Source of the DNA: Verrucomicrobiaceae bacterium
GTDB taxonomy: Bacteria; Verrucomicrobiota; Verrucomicrobiia; Verrucomicrobiales; Akkermansiaceae
Direction: 5' to 3'
Assembly (NCBI GenBank): GCA_027486655.1
Contig: JAIXOR010000034.1
Coordinates: 1-64,000, forward strand
DNA length: 64,000 nucleotides
Part shown: in pieces, positions 11,084-22,320 of the stretch
How positions within the stretch are numbered: position 1 is the first letter of the stretch
How the letters are laid out: each line of letters starts with the position of its first letter
The notes under the pieces: generated by a model
The model's database searches: none
Seen by the model: the letters and a program-made list of their open reading frames with translations, nothing else
Told to the model about the DNA's origin: nothing
Position numbers and translations under genes: made by a program

Positions 11084-11275
11084 TTCAATGGTGATTCGTT
11101 CAGGGATTGGGAATCCGGGTTGCTGAAATCTTGAGCAAGAGGATCCAATTCAGCGCAACTTGTTTGGGTTTTCGAGTGAACGCTGATGAAACCGATGCGG
11201 GTCACGTGGGAGGACGTTCCGTTGCTTTGGACCAACTCGCATGTTGCTGATGCCATGGTAACCGGCGGAAACGAT

Positions 11276-13054
11276 TCAAGGTCTTGTGGGATCAGGTCCA
11301 TCGTGATCCTGGTGGAAGAAATCGAAAGCCGCGACGCCACCACCGGTGGCGTCACTGCGGTTGTAGCTGAACAGGCCGACCTTCGTGCCTTCATACCAGG
11401 TGCTGCGATAGGAGTATTCGAGCGGGCCGAGCGGTTTGAACGAGACTCCGTCCAGACTGTAGAGCAACACTCCCTTCGCCTTCTTGTATTCGAGGCGCAG
11501 CCAAACGGTCGGGCTACTCAATTCCGGGCCGAATTCCGGAATGCCAGGACCGCTTTTGGCATCGCCTTTCACAAAGGCCAGCCTCCGGATGCCCCGGTCC
11601 TGTGAGATGCCGATCCATGTGTAATCGCCGCTCAGCGTGCAAAGTCCGGCGCGTTGGCCATCCCGCATCCCGGAGGCGTCGAGGTGGGTGGTGACCGTGG
11701 AAACCTCCCCATGGATCCGCTGAACAAGCGTGTTGTGAGCAAAGAGAAGATGGTCCTCAAAAAACTTCACTTCCTGCCGAGGATGCTGGGAGAAACCTCC
11801 AGAAGTGTTGATCGCCTTTGCCGTCATTTGAAGCCATCCCGGTCGTTTGATAAGCGATATGAGTGCGTCATCCGGATGGTGGTTCCACATCCACTGATCT
11901 GCAATCTCCGGCGTATCGAACTCATCCGAAGACCGCGGCGTGCCTGCGGGTTGTGGAGCGAGGGTTGGCTTCTCAAAGGGCTTGTCGATGCCAACGGGTT
12001 GGCCCACACCGTCCCCATCAGGGTCCTCTCCGATCCATGGCCAGTCATCTCTCCAGCCTGCGGGTTGGAGGTAGACGCGACGTCCGTAAACGGAATCCAT
12101 GTCATATTCATGATGCACGAAGGCCCATTCGTCGCCTTTGACCTGAACCATGGACCCTTGTGCGGCCTGCATTCCCTGTTTCCTGCCTTCGAACAACAAG
12201 CGTCCTTCGTATGGACCCAGCAGGGATCTGGAACGATAGGCCAGTTGGGCCTTGTGGGGGCCGGTTCTCGCGACAAGGATGTAATAGTAGCCCGCGCGTT
12301 TCAGAATTTGGGGGCCTTTTGGAAGAATGTCCGAGATCAGGGTAGTGCCCTTGCCTTCAATTCCGTCGAAGGAAGAGTTGAGTGGATAGATTTTCAACGG
12401 GCCGGGATTTCCTACGAGCAGTAGGTAGCCCTTTCCGCTTTCGTCCCAGAACGGGCATGGGTCTTCGTGATCACCTCCGATATCTTCGTTGATCTTCCGC
12501 ACCGGTGTCCATGGACCCTCCGGGTTGCGGGCGGTAGTCAAGAAACCCCGATAGCGCGTGCTCCAATTGTAGAGGTAGTAGATTCCGTCATGATAACCGA
12601 CCTCTGCGTCCTGGGAACCGGCCGCATAGGCCTTTCCCGGGAAGTTGAAGTCATCGCTCAGTGGTCGTAAATGGGAATAGATCCGACCTGCGTGGGACCA
12701 GTTCACCAAGTCCTTCGACTTCAGCAAAGGCATGCCCATGTAGTGATGGGTGGCGGCGGTCAGATAATAGTGATCTCCCGCATGGAATACACACGGGTTG
12801 TTGTAGTCCATCCAGAGAATGGGATTGCGAAAGGTGCCATCTCCTTGATCGCCCCATGCCGGACGGGTGCCTTCGTCCTCGGCTTGAGCAAAAGTCGTGA
12901 AGAGCAACGTGCCGGCCAGATGGGCGGCGACTGCCAATGTTGGTTTGACGAGTTTCGATTTCACATTGCAACAGGTTTCGGGGTGACTTTCGTTAGATGG
13001 TGACCGTGGGAATTCCCAATATGGATTCGATTGAAGGTCCTTGGCTGGTTTCAT
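11276..13054 (-). CDS. GH43 family glycoside hydrolase (beta-xylosidase/arabinosidase-like) with C-terminal beta-sandwich
   Basis: 592 aa; GTFRNPILWMDYNNPCVFHAGDHYYLTAATHHYMGMPLLKSKDLVNWSHAGRI; C-terminal module typical of GH43 subfamilies. True start may be downstream of 13054. Confidence 0.88.
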   Translation of the reverse strand: MKPAKDLQSNPYWEFPRSPSNESHPETCCNVKSKLVKPTLAVAAHLAGTLLFTTFAQAEDEGTRPAWGDQGDGTFRNPILWMDYNNPCVFHAGDHYYLTAATHHYMGMPLLKSKDLVNWSHAGRIYSHLRPLSDDFNFPGKAYAAGSQDAEVGYHDGIYYLYNWSTRYRGFLTTARNPEGPWTPVRKINEDIGGDHEDPCPFWDESGKGYLLLVGNPGPLKIYPLNSSFDGIEGKGTTLISDILPKGPQILKRAGYYYILVARTGPHKAQLAYRSRSLLGPYEGRLLFEGRKQGMQAAQGSMVQVKGDEWAFVHHEYDMDSVYGRRVYLQPAGWRDDWPWIGEDPDGDGVGQPVGIDKPFEKPTLAPQPAGTPRSSDEFDTPEIADQWMWNHHPDDALISLIKRPGWLQMTAKAINTSGGFSQHPRQEVKFFEDHLLFAHNTLVQRIHGEVSTVTTHLDASGMRDGQRAGLCTLSGDYTWIGISQDRGIRRLAFVKGDAKSGPGIPEFGPELSSPTVWLRLEYKKAKGVLLYSLDGVSFKPLGPLEYSYRSTWYEGTKVGLFSYNRSDATGGGVAAFDFFHQDHDGPDPTRP

Positions 13055-15942
13055 CGGTTTCCGGGTTCGTCAAACGAGATCATCTTGACAGGCCCGAGCA
13101 ATCCGGACGGCAGAAGTTTTTGTTTTGCTTGAATGTAGTTCCAGGTGGAGAACGTGCGGCGGCCTGATGATGGACGAGGCTTTCCTAGGAGCAACCATTC
13201 AGGCAGTCTGGCGAGTCGCATGATGCCGCCGCTCTTGCGCTTGGTGTCCCATTCGATGTCCGCAGGCTCCAGTTCATCGCCGATCAGGCGATTGGCCCAG
13301 AGGTTCGCGACCTCGATGGATAGCTGGTTCGATCCGGGTTTGACCGCGGAGGTGATATCGCAGGTGAAGGGTGGCTTCCACAGCTCGGGGAAACGAGTGC
13401 CGTTCACCGTGACTCTGGCGAGATTCTTCACCTCTCCGAGATCGAGCATGATCCTTCCGTTCTTTTCCGGAATCTCGATCTCACGCTGGTAGGTGGCGAT
13501 GCCCGAGTAGTGGCGGATCTCCTTGTCCGGGTGATCGGTCCACGAGATGAGTTTGGGGAAACCGATCTCGGCCGGTGCACCCATCTCCGGCGAAAAACGC
13601 AGTTTCCAAGGACCTTCCACGGTGATGGTTTCCAACACTTTTGGCGGTGCAAGTTTCACTGGCAGCGATGGGATTTTCCCAGGGCTGAAGCGAATGAAGA
13701 CCGATCCTCGTGCGGGAAAATCCAGGTTCACTTCGGTGCGACCGTCGCGGATCGTCCAGTGGCGAGCGGGTTCGGTGGAGCCGGTATCGGCGTGCCAGAG
13801 TTCAGGAATCTTGCCGGAGACGCGGAAGGAAGCCGTGACCTTGAGTGGTTTGTTGCGTTGATTGGAAACAAAATACCAATCATCCCCGCCGATCACCCGA
13901 TGAACCCATGGGACCTCCTGAGAAGGGATGGCTTCAATCGTTTTGAATTGCGGTTGCACCTTGATGCGGGCAAGCGCCTCGGTGATGGGAATTCCTGATA
14001 GAACCCGTCCTTTGCCGACCTTGCGATCCACCTCCGCACTTCCGGCAGGCCCCCACAGTTCGTTGGCGATGGTGGTGGTCTCCTGATCCGATTCCGGATA
14101 GCCGGTAAGGCCCGCGCTGATCTCCGGGCGCGGGCCGAGGATGGTGGCTCCGGCGTTCACCAGATCGCGGACTTTCCGGAGAAGCGGCAGGGAAATGCTC
14201 TGCGGAAGCGGTGTTTTCGCGGTTCGTTTCTCGATTCCCGAGGGCGAGAGTTGGGCGTTCACGACCTTGGTGGTGTCCACCAGTTCGAGGATCTGATAGC
14301 GCATGCCGCTGGGCAGGCAGAGTGATTTGCCGTCGAAACTCATCGAGGAAATGATCAACTCCTCATTGCAAAGGTCGCTGGCGTGGCCGGGTATCACTTC
14401 GTAGCCTTTTTCATTCGGACGGAAGAGTCTGACGACATCCGCCGTGGGAGATCCCTGCTGCAGGAGATAACAGCAACGGCTGAGGTAGGCGACCCATGAG
14501 CCTGCAAGATCGTTCCAGGTCTGCCATGCCCCCATGAAGGGCGGGAAGAAGCCGCAGGTCATGCCGGGCTTGAGTTTTGGCCACGGATTGTGACCCGAAG
14601 CGTGGATGGCCATGCTGTTGATACCCATCGTGAGGGCGAGATCGGTCTGGGCCTTGGTGCTGAAGGGATCCGCATCCATGCGATGATTGGCCGGCATCGA
14701 CGTCAGGGACTCGGCCGAAGCGATCTTCTTTCCATGGATGTGGGCGACCGATGCGATCATGCGAAGGCTCCACCAGCCGTATTCGCGTTTGTTGAACCAA
14801 TACTCCGCCTCCGGGATGTCGAACAGAGCCCCGGCCGTCATGAAGTTGACCGGTCCGTTGTAGGGTTGGGCGCGCAGTTCCCTGCATCCGGCTTCATGCG
14901 ACAGACGGATCAGCTCGGAGAAATGGTTGTCATTGATCAGCTCCTCAATGGTGGTCTTCCAATCCAGATCGAAGCGGCGGCTCAGCAACTCACTGCCGAC
15001 GATCCGCTTGGTGGCCACGACCAGCCATGGCAACGGATCATAGCCCCGGCGTTTCCGGAATTCCTCACGGAAAGTGGGCGTCCAATTGAGGTTCTGTGCC
15101 TCCCAACTGTCGAAGAACAACTCGATTTTTGAATCCGAGCCGGAAGGGCGTTTGGCGGCGATCTTCTTGAAGTAACTGTCGAACTGGATGCGCGTCGCCA
15201 CCTTGCTGAGCTTGTCGCATTCCAATCCGTATCCCGCTTCGGTGACCGGGTGCACCGGAACTCCGGTGGTGGTATGACCGATGCGGAGAATCACCCAGGA
15301 TCCTTGATCGGGTTTCCATTTCAATCGGCCATCGGCTGTCATCCTTTCCGTGAGAGTGACAATGTTCTCCGGTGCGATCGGCCCTTTGCCCTGGGGCACT
15401 GCCAGAACGGTGATGTCACGATAGTAGTTCCATTTTTTGTCCACCTTGGGAAGTGGCAGCAAGTCATCGAAAGGAGTCTCCGCGCTGCATTTCGTTTCGC
15501 TCCAGACGACCTTCTGCATCGAGTGTTCCGGAGTGATCCATGGTCCGCCGGAGGTTGCGTAGCCGGGACACAGTTGGAACCAAAGGTCGAGATCACGGTC
15601 AGCGGCCTGCTTGAGTTTGAAATCCATGTTGTCCCACCATGGATCCGAAAGCATCGGGACAAAGGGAGAACCCGGAAGGGGTTTGCTGATTCCGCTGGTG
15701 CTGGAGCAATAGGAAACCACCGCCCCGCGGAGGCCGATGTCCTTCATCGCCTCGAGGTCCGCGATCATGCCATCGCGGGTGGCGTAGTCATCCATGAAGC
15801 GCCACCAGAGAACCGGGCGGGTTTCTTGTGGAGGCGATTGGAAATGTTTCTTGAGGGGCGCCTCGTCACCATGGACTGCGACAAGTGCGAGCCATGAGAA
15901 CATCAGGGTGGTTCGTTTCAGCTTGAATCGATTTGGACTCAC
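13051..15942 (-). CDS. GH106-like (alpha-L-rhamnosidase-type) glycoside hydrolase, secreted
   Basis: 963 aa; RPVLWWRFMDDYATRDGMIADLEAMKDIGLRGAVVSYCSS; IELFFDSWEAQNLNWTPTFREEFRKRRGYDPLPWL; C-terminal galactose-binding-like fold. Confidence 0.8.
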   Translation of the reverse strand: MSPNRFKLKRTTLMFSWLALVAVHGDEAPLKKHFQSPPQETRPVLWWRFMDDYATRDGMIADLEAMKDIGLRGAVVSYCSSTSGISKPLPGSPFVPMLSDPWWDNMDFKLKQAADRDLDLWFQLCPGYATSGGPWITPEHSMQKVVWSETKCSAETPFDDLLPLPKVDKKWNYYRDITVLAVPQGKGPIAPENIVTLTERMTADGRLKWKPDQGSWVILRIGHTTTGVPVHPVTEAGYGLECDKLSKVATRIQFDSYFKKIAAKRPSGSDSKIELFFDSWEAQNLNWTPTFREEFRKRRGYDPLPWLVVATKRIVGSELLSRRFDLDWKTTIEELINDNHFSELIRLSHEAGCRELRAQPYNGPVNFMTAGALFDIPEAEYWFNKREYGWWSLRMIASVAHIHGKKIASAESLTSMPANHRMDADPFSTKAQTDLALTMGINSMAIHASGHNPWPKLKPGMTCGFFPPFMGAWQTWNDLAGSWVAYLSRCCYLLQQGSPTADVVRLFRPNEKGYEVIPGHASDLCNEELIISSMSFDGKSLCLPSGMRYQILELVDTTKVVNAQLSPSGIEKRTAKTPLPQSISLPLLRKVRDLVNAGATILGPRPEISAGLTGYPESDQETTTIANELWGPAGSAEVDRKVGKGRVLSGIPITEALARIKVQPQFKTIEAIPSQEVPWVHRVIGGDDWYFVSNQRNKPLKVTASFRVSGKIPELWHADTGSTEPARHWTIRDGRTEVNLDFPARGSVFIRFSPGKIPSLPVKLAPPKVLETITVEGPWKLRFSPEMGAPAEIGFPKLISWTDHPDKEIRHYSGIATYQREIEIPEKNGRIMLDLGEVKNLARVTVNGTRFPELWKPPFTCDITSAVKPGSNQLSIEVANLWANRLIGDELEPADIEWDTKRKSGGIMRLARLPEWLLLGKPRPSSGRRTFSTWNYIQAKQKLLPSGLLGPVKMISFDEPGNR

Positions 15943-15955
15943 TGTGTCATTCGGT

Positions 15956-16717
15956 TTAGTTCACTTTCCAGATTCCGACCTCATCGATCCAAACAGTGCC
16001 TGGGATCAGAAAACTGAACCAGCGTTTCACTGGATGGGCGAAACCGCCGGAGCGGTGGCGGGATAACACACGTCCGTCGAGGCTCAGGCGCATCTCATCG
16101 CCCTCGGTGACGAGGATCAGTTCGTGCCATTCGGTGTCAGCCTTCCACGGGGTGGAGCTCTGTTTTGTCTTGAGCAGGTCTTCCAGGTCGGCGGGCAGCT
16201 TTTCCTTGCGGTCGAGGTAGGATTGGCGGCGTTTCCGGAGGTCGAGATTCATGACTCCGGTCTTGTGATCGCTCAGCGTGATGGAGGAAGGGGAGAGGAT
16301 GGCGTAGCAAAGGTGGCCCGCGTGGATGCTTTTCTCCTCACGATCCACGAAGCCGAGTTGCAGTGATTCGGCCTTGGTGAGTCCGGGGAATCTGAAACGC
16401 ACTATGGCGCCTCCGTCGGCGAAACCGGCATCGTGATGAATGTGGGCGGCGTGACCGGCTTCCTTCGTCGCGCTATGGATCTTGAGGATCCCTGCGTCGA
16501 GATCGGCCATTTTGATCTGCGGCACGCGGTCGGCGGTGGCGCTGTTCCAGCCGTTGCCGATGGCCTTGGATCCGTTGCCGGTTTCCTCGCGGTTGAAGGT
16601 GTCGTGGAAGATCAGGATGCCCTTCCCACGCAGCCATGCCGCATCATCCCTGGCAGATGGTTCGGCCATGAGAAGACCGGTGGTCAACAGGGAGATCAAA
16701 GCGAAATGAAGATTCAT
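15956..16717 (-). CDS. secreted LamG/DUF1080-like protein
   Basis: 253 aa; signal peptide; ILIFHDTFNREETGNGSKAIGNGWNSATADRV; jelly-roll-like pattern ending VWIDEVGIWKVN. Confidence 0.65.
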   Translation of the reverse strand: MNLHFALISLLTTGLLMAEPSARDDAAWLRGKGILIFHDTFNREETGNGSKAIGNGWNSATADRVPQIKMADLDAGILKIHSATKEAGHAAHIHHDAGFADGGAIVRFRFPGLTKAESLQLGFVDREEKSIHAGHLCYAILSPSSITLSDHKTGVMNLDLRKRRQSYLDRKEKLPADLEDLLKTKQSSTPWKADTEWHELILVTEGDEMRLSLDGRVLSRHRSGGFAHPVKRWFSFLIPGTVWIDEVGIWKVN

Positions 16718-16795
16718 CGGTGGAGGAGGCGGAAGGAGACCTCGGGTTGGAACCGGCGTTCTATCAGAAGGAGGCGAAACGTCGGGGCGCGGGAG

Positions 16796-18376
16796 TTAGG
16801 GTTTGATTTTGATCTGGTTGCCGATCGTCACTGCTATGACGTCGTGAGGTCTATTGCGGTCGGGTTCAGGAAGGTCGATTTCCAACTGCCCGTTTGACCA
16901 TTTGAATTCGACGGTTGCACCCGTTCGTAGAATCCGGACGGACCTGATCGTGGTGGCTGAGGAGCCTGGCTTGACGTGGATCTTTCCTTTTGTCCCTGCA
17001 ACGGCGTGCAGATACCAGGTGCTTTCGCGGGTGGTGACGGGCACGTTGGATTGCATGTCTCGCGGCATGGGATGCGCTCCGAGGATGGATTCAGCATTCG
17101 CCTTCATCCAGTCACGCACTTCGGCCATGCCCTGATAGTAGGGTTGGGGCATCGTTCCATCCGGTCGAGGTCCGCAGTTGGCCATCACGGTTCCTCCCCA
17201 TGCCTTGGTGCGGGCAAGACTTTTGAGGATGGATGCAGTGGATGCATAGGCCTTCTCGTTCTTTGTCATGTAACCCCAGGTCGGTGAGTTCCAGATGCGC
17301 AGTTGTTCCCACCAACCCGGTGGGCGGAAGGGTTGATCGCCGTGCTCCACGGTGAAGAAGTCGCCTTCGAACTTGGTCGCGCCCTGCTTCGTCGGCAGGC
17401 CACCCCGGTTGTTGATCACAATCCCCGGCTGGAGCTTCCGGACTTCCTCAAATGTGATGTCCGAGCCTGAGCCGCCATCGAACCACAACACATCGATTTT
17501 TCCGTAACGCGTCAGCAGTTCGGTGAGCTGTTGGCGGCACTCTTGCTGGATGCGGGCGCGCACCTCGGGGGGCATCGATTTGATCCGGGTGGGTTCCCAA
17601 TTCATGTCGAGATCGGGACGTCCGGGAATCGGCGGCAGAGTTGAATTTCCACCGCTTTCGCTTCGATAGTTGAACGACATGTAGTCCTTGCTCTTGTGCC
17701 AATCCGGACCGGAATAGTAGAAGCCGACCTTGAGCCCATGGGTGCGGCAGGCGTTGACATAGTCCTTCACGAGGTCCCTTCCGGGTAGTGAGGTGCGGAC
17801 GCCGATCTCTGAGGATTCGGTGGGCCACAAGGTGAAGCCGTCATGATGTTTCGTCGTGAGCACGGCGTATTCGAAGCCTGCCTCCTTGGCTGCTTTCAGC
17901 CAAAGATTGGGGTCGTAATGCTCGGCTTTGAACGTCTCCGCCAGCTTCCAGTATTCGGCAGGCATGAGTTTCAAACTTGGTCCCATGTTCTTGATCATGG
18001 GCCAAGACAGATCAATGCCTCCGTGCACCGAGGAAATGCTCCAGTGAAGAAACAGGCCCAGAGATGCATCGCCGAACCATTGGGCATCCGGGTGTGAATT
18101 CCGCTGACCGGGCAGGCCGGCGCGGATTTCCTGCTTCATGCGGGCGTTCAACAACGACGTGCGGTCTGCACCTCCCGGGTCTTGATTCAATGCAGCCGCC
18201 TGCTCGGCTGCATTGCGCTTCATGGTTTCAGCGTCTTCGGAGTCCGATGCATGGATCGAGATCGGCCCAAGGATGGAAAAGAGTGAAACGATCAGATGCG
18301 CCTTGAGCGAGGCGGGTTGGATCTGCCAGAGGGACTGGATTTCCGATGGTCTGCCCGAAGGAGGTGAGTCTGGCAT
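16796..18376 (-). CDS. GH29 alpha-L-fucosidase
   Basis: 526 aa; WFGDASLGLFLHWSISSVHGGIDLSWPMI, YAVLTTKHHDGFTLWPTESSE, GKIDVLWFDGGSG. Confidence 0.92.
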   Translation of the reverse strand: MPDSPPSGRPSEIQSLWQIQPASLKAHLIVSLFSILGPISIHASDSEDAETMKRNAAEQAAALNQDPGGADRTSLLNARMKQEIRAGLPGQRNSHPDAQWFGDASLGLFLHWSISSVHGGIDLSWPMIKNMGPSLKLMPAEYWKLAETFKAEHYDPNLWLKAAKEAGFEYAVLTTKHHDGFTLWPTESSEIGVRTSLPGRDLVKDYVNACRTHGLKVGFYYSGPDWHKSKDYMSFNYRSESGGNSTLPPIPGRPDLDMNWEPTRIKSMPPEVRARIQQECRQQLTELLTRYGKIDVLWFDGGSGSDITFEEVRKLQPGIVINNRGGLPTKQGATKFEGDFFTVEHGDQPFRPPGWWEQLRIWNSPTWGYMTKNEKAYASTASILKSLARTKAWGGTVMANCGPRPDGTMPQPYYQGMAEVRDWMKANAESILGAHPMPRDMQSNVPVTTRESTWYLHAVAGTKGKIHVKPGSSATTIRSVRILRTGATVEFKWSNGQLEIDLPEPDRNRPHDVIAVTIGNQIKIKP

Positions 18377-18557
18377 TTCTCCGGACGATACGGGGAATGA
18401 CTCAGGCTTGCCTCGTCAAATCACGCAACAATCCTTCGAATTTGCGTCCATCATGCAATGGAGCCCGTCTATCAGACGCTTTCCTGTGATAGCTTCTTAT
18501 GGGCGATCCACCCCGTGGATTGCCGTGGGATTCGGGGTGGATCGTTTTGGACCTCGC

Positions 18558-19853
18558 TCAGGCGATTGTGGGCAGTTCGTAGCCTTTTCGACGCGGCCGG
18601 TCCTGCCTGGTGGCGGCTTCGGCGTCGTTGGTGATTTTTTCGGCCTTGGGATCCCATTTCAGGGGCCTGCCGAGACGCTCCGCGATTCCGGCCAACTGGC
18701 AGATGGTGGCGGAACGGTGGCCCACAGTGGCCGGACAGATCGTGGGTTTGCGAGAAAGGATCGATTCAATGAAATTCTTGCGGTGATCCTTCGACTCATA
18801 GACCTGAACGTCGTTCGCTGTGAACTGGTGGCGGACGAGTTCCTTGGGAAGGGTGTCGATTTTTCCGCGGCTGACGAGCACTTCGCCCTTGGTGCCGATG
18901 AAACGGATCATATGTCCGTTGTCCGGCATGCGGTCCCGCCAGACGGTGATGCCGTCTGCATAGCGGTAGTGGTGGTGCTCGGCTCCTTCGAAGCCTTTGG
19001 GGATGAACTCGACGGGACCGGTCTCGTCACGGCCGAGGGCCCATTGGATGATATCAAAATGGTGAGCACCCCAGTCGCCGAACTTGCGGCTGCCGTAGTC
19101 CCAGTAGCAGCGCCAGCCGCCACCGTAGTTGCCGAGCACGCGATTCTCCGAGTAGTCGTAGAACGGAGTGGGGCCGAGCCAGCGATCGTAGTCGAACCCT
19201 GCGGGAACGGGGACGATGGTTTCCTTTGCGGGTGGCTGGGGAAACTCACCGAGCTTGCAGTAGATTTCCTTGATGTCGCCGATCATGCCGTTGCGCACGA
19301 GATTGGCAGCGATGCGGAAATAGATTTCCGAGCGCTGCTGGCTGCCGACCTGGACGATGCGGCCGTATTTTTTCTCCGCGGCGACCATGGCTTTGCCTTC
19401 CTCGATCGTGAGGGACATCGGTTTCTCCACATAGACGTCCTTGCCTGCCTTCATGGCGGCGATCGCGATGCCGACGTGCCAGTGGTCGGGAGTTGTGACG
19501 CAGACCGCATCGATGTCCGGATTCGAAAGGACCTCCTCGAAGCGTGAGGTGGCGAGCACCCCGTTGTGGCCTTTTTCCTTGAGGGTATCGAGCGCCTTCT
19601 TGAGTTGCCATTCCTTGACGTCGCAGACGGCGATGGGCTGCACGCCCGGCATGCTGGAAAAGGTTCTGAGGTGGCCGTCGGAAATCAGGCCCACGCCGAT
19701 GAAACCCATGCCGATGCGGGAGTTGGCGGCGTCCTTGTTGGCGTTTCCCAGCGTTTCGGCCCGGATGATTTGAGGCCCGGCGATGAGGGCTCCGGCGGTG
19801 CCGAGAGAGGACCTGAGGAAGTGACGGCGTGTGGTTTTTGATGTGGGGTTCAT
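18558..19853 (-). CDS. Gfo/Idh/MocA family oxidoreductase, Tat-exported
   Basis: 431 aa; Tat motif [76 protein letters not shown]. Confidence 0.95.
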   Translation of the reverse strand: MNPTSKTTRRHFLRSSLGTAGALIAGPQIIRAETLGNANKDAANSRIGMGFIGVGLISDGHLRTFSSMPGVQPIAVCDVKEWQLKKALDTLKEKGHNGVLATSRFEEVLSNPDIDAVCVTTPDHWHVGIAIAAMKAGKDVYVEKPMSLTIEEGKAMVAAEKKYGRIVQVGSQQRSEIYFRIAANLVRNGMIGDIKEIYCKLGEFPQPPAKETIVPVPAGFDYDRWLGPTPFYDYSENRVLGNYGGGWRCYWDYGSRKFGDWGAHHFDIIQWALGRDETGPVEFIPKGFEGAEHHHYRYADGITVWRDRMPDNGHMIRFIGTKGEVLVSRGKIDTLPKELVRHQFTANDVQVYESKDHRKNFIESILSRKPTICPATVGHRSATICQLAGIAERLGRPLKWDPKAEKITNDAEAATRQDRPRRKGYELPTIA

Positions 19854-19929
19854 GGGATGATTCGGGGGCGCGCTCCCTTTACGGGACGGCGGGTGCCTGA
19901 GTTTCAGGGTTTCGATTTCGAGAGCGGGG

Positions 19930-22320
19930 TCAAGGCGGAGAAGCAGTGATTTTCAGCCGGACAAAGCGGCGTGTGTTTCCGGCAGGCAGAGTGGCCTTCC
20001 ATGTGGAGGACCCTCCGTTGCCTGTGGCAGGCATCGGGGAATGGGTGACCCCCGTGGCGGACCATGGACCTGTTAGGGAATCCGCCCATTCCACCTGGAA
20101 TCGGATCCCCGACAGGTCGGCCACCGTGCTGCGCTGGTAGACGAATTCGAGGGCGTCGGCGGATTTGGAGAGGCTTGCGATTGCGGCGTCCGGATTTCTG
20201 GGCGAGGTCCCACAGGCGAACTCGAGAAGGTTCGCGTGGCCGTCCTGGTCGGGGTCGGCGAGAGTGGCGGTGTCGGAAGGCTCCGGACCGGAGCCGAAGT
20301 GCATCGCCAGCCACGAACTGTAGTCAGTAGGTGCCGGGGTTACGCTGATGGTGACGGTGGATGAGGTCTCTGCCAGACGGTTCGTGCCGGTGAGCCGCAG
20401 TGTGTAGCTGCCGATAGACGGGAAGGTAATCGTGGTGGCAATGTCGTTTGGATTGGCAAATTCCACCGGAGCCGGCCCCGAGAGCAAGGACCATTGGGTG
20501 ACCTCGGCGTGGCTGGCGGATACCGGTAGGGTGATGGGTTGGCTTGGGTGCGCGGTCGGGATCGTCCCTATCGAAGTTGCTGGAGCATGGTTTCCCCGAT
20601 AGAAAACCGTGAGTTGCGGGCGATGATCCGCGTCCAGGTTGTCGTCCGAAATGATGCGGCTGATCGAGTTTGCGGTTCCGGCTTCGGTGGCTGGGGAAAG
20701 AACCAACAGGCGAAGAGGAGTGCCGGTGGCGCGGGCGTTTTCGGCCAGCGAGGTGAATGCCGGTGTGCCGGGGAAGACAATCGGGTGTTCCAGCAGGGTG
20801 GCATTGAATCCGGGTGCGGTCGAGAGGGGCAACGGGCTGAAGTCGGCTCCGGCTTGGGTCCACAGGTCGGCGGGCGCGCTGCCGCCGTTTCGGGATTGCC
20901 AGGTGGCCCCGCTGCCGGCTCCGTCGGCGGCGCTTGTGCCGGTTCCTGTTCCTTCCACGGGCTCTGCAAGAAGGGGTCTCAATTCGAGTGTGCCGATGGT
21001 GCCGGTGCCGCCTCCGTTGTTTGTCCACAACTCGAAGCTGGCGTTTTCGATGGTGGCATCGGCGGGCAGGCCGGTGAGGTTGTATGAAAAAAGAAGGCGC
21101 ATTCCCTGATCGCCCCAGCGGCCGACGATGATCTGGTCGCGCGCGCCGGAGTTCCATGCCGGGCTGTCACCGCGGATGAAGGTGGCGGTGTGGGTGTAGC
21201 CGTCGAAGCTCTGGCGGAAGATGGCTGGCAAAGGGGCATCCACCGCGACGGGCACGCGGGCCGAGGTCGGGTTTTCATCCACCGTGGCCGTGCACTGAAT
21301 CTGATAGGTGCCGGGAACGGAAAAGCGGACCGTCGTAGCGGGTTGAGTGGGATCGTCAAAGATGACATCGCCCGGCCCGGAGAACTTCGACCAAAGGATG
21401 GCGGGCGTCCGTGCGGGATCGCTGGAGGTTGCATTGGCGGCGATGCGCAGGGAATGACTGGTCGAGGCGAGGGTGACGCCGGCACTGCCGGGAGAAGTGA
21501 TGTTCACAGACGCGGTGGCGCCAGGAGCGAAGAAGCGCGCGTAGTCGAAGAGTGCCGCTGAGGGGAGCTTGGTGTCGTCCACACTGGTGGTGCCGCCCAG
21601 CGGGGCGGCGATGGAGGTGAGCCAGATGTTGAGGTCGTTGTGGGGGAACTGGGTGGCGTTCACCGTTTGCACGACAGTTCCATCAAAGAAGTAGCGGATG
21701 AGCGTGGGCGTGAACTCGCAACCGAAGACGTGATAGTCCGCGCTGAGCGAGGGGGTGGTGACGCTCTTCGATCCATAGGTGAGGTGTGGCGTGGGAAGAT
21801 GGCGGTGGGTGTTGACGCCGTATTTTAACGGAGTGACGGAATCGTTTTCAATCGCGTCCAGTTCGATGGCGACGGTATCGGTTGCGGGACGGTTCGCCTT
21901 CATCATCCAGAACGAGGTGTGCCATCCCGATCCGGGCGGAACCTTCATGCGGGCTTCATAGTAGCCGTAACGGAACAGCTTTTTGCTGATCACTCCGCCG
22001 CCAGTGTAGCTGGTGGTGCCGAAGGTTTCCTTTTTGAGGTCCAGATAGAGAGAGCCGTTGGCGACGCGGACGTTGGCGGCGCGCTGGAGGCTCCAGAAGC
22101 GGGTGTCGGTGCGGTAGTTCCACTTGGAGGTATCGAGAACGGAGCCGTTGAACTCATCCGACCATGCGAGCTTGTAACCGGATACAGGAGTTCCAGGGTA
22201 AGGCTGCGCGCTGCCCGAATTCGGATCGATGTCCTGTGCACGCAGCGACGGTTTCCCGATAGAGGAGAACGCAAGGAGCGCTGCAGTGACTGGAATGACA
22301 GAGCGCATCGGTGGAGGCAT
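19930..22320 (-). CDS. GH16 family glycoside hydrolase with PKD-like/DNRLRE-like modules and shared C-terminal domain
   Basis: 796 aa; [24 protein letters not shown], catalytic ExDxxE in [10 protein letters not shown]; tail homologous to that of the giant gene immediately upstream. Confidence 0.9.
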   Translation of the reverse strand: MPPPMRSVIPVTAALLAFSSIGKPSLRAQDIDPNSGSAQPYPGTPVSGYKLAWSDEFNGSVLDTSKWNYRTDTRFWSLQRAANVRVANGSLYLDLKKETFGTTSYTGGGVISKKLFRYGYYEARMKVPPGSGWHTSFWMMKANRPATDTVAIELDAIENDSVTPLKYGVNTHRHLPTPHLTYGSKSVTTPSLSADYHVFGCEFTPTLIRYFFDGTVVQTVNATQFPHNDLNIWLTSIAAPLGGTTSVDDTKLPSAALFDYARFFAPGATASVNITSPGSAGVTLASTSHSLRIAANATSSDPARTPAILWSKFSGPGDVIFDDPTQPATTVRFSVPGTYQIQCTATVDENPTSARVPVAVDAPLPAIFRQSFDGYTHTATFIRGDSPAWNSGARDQIIVGRWGDQGMRLLFSYNLTGLPADATIENASFELWTNNGGGTGTIGTLELRPLLAEPVEGTGTGTSAADGAGSGATWQSRNGGSAPADLWTQAGADFSPLPLSTAPGFNATLLEHPIVFPGTPAFTSLAENARATGTPLRLLVLSPATEAGTANSISRIISDDNLDADHRPQLTVFYRGNHAPATSIGTIPTAHPSQPITLPVSASHAEVTQWSLLSGPAPVEFANPNDIATTITFPSIGSYTLRLTGTNRLAETSSTVTISVTPAPTDYSSWLAMHFGSGPEPSDTATLADPDQDGHANLLEFACGTSPRNPDAAIASLSKSADALEFVYQRSTVADLSGIRFQVEWADSLTGPWSATGVTHSPMPATGNGGSSTWKATLPAGNTRRFVRLKITASPP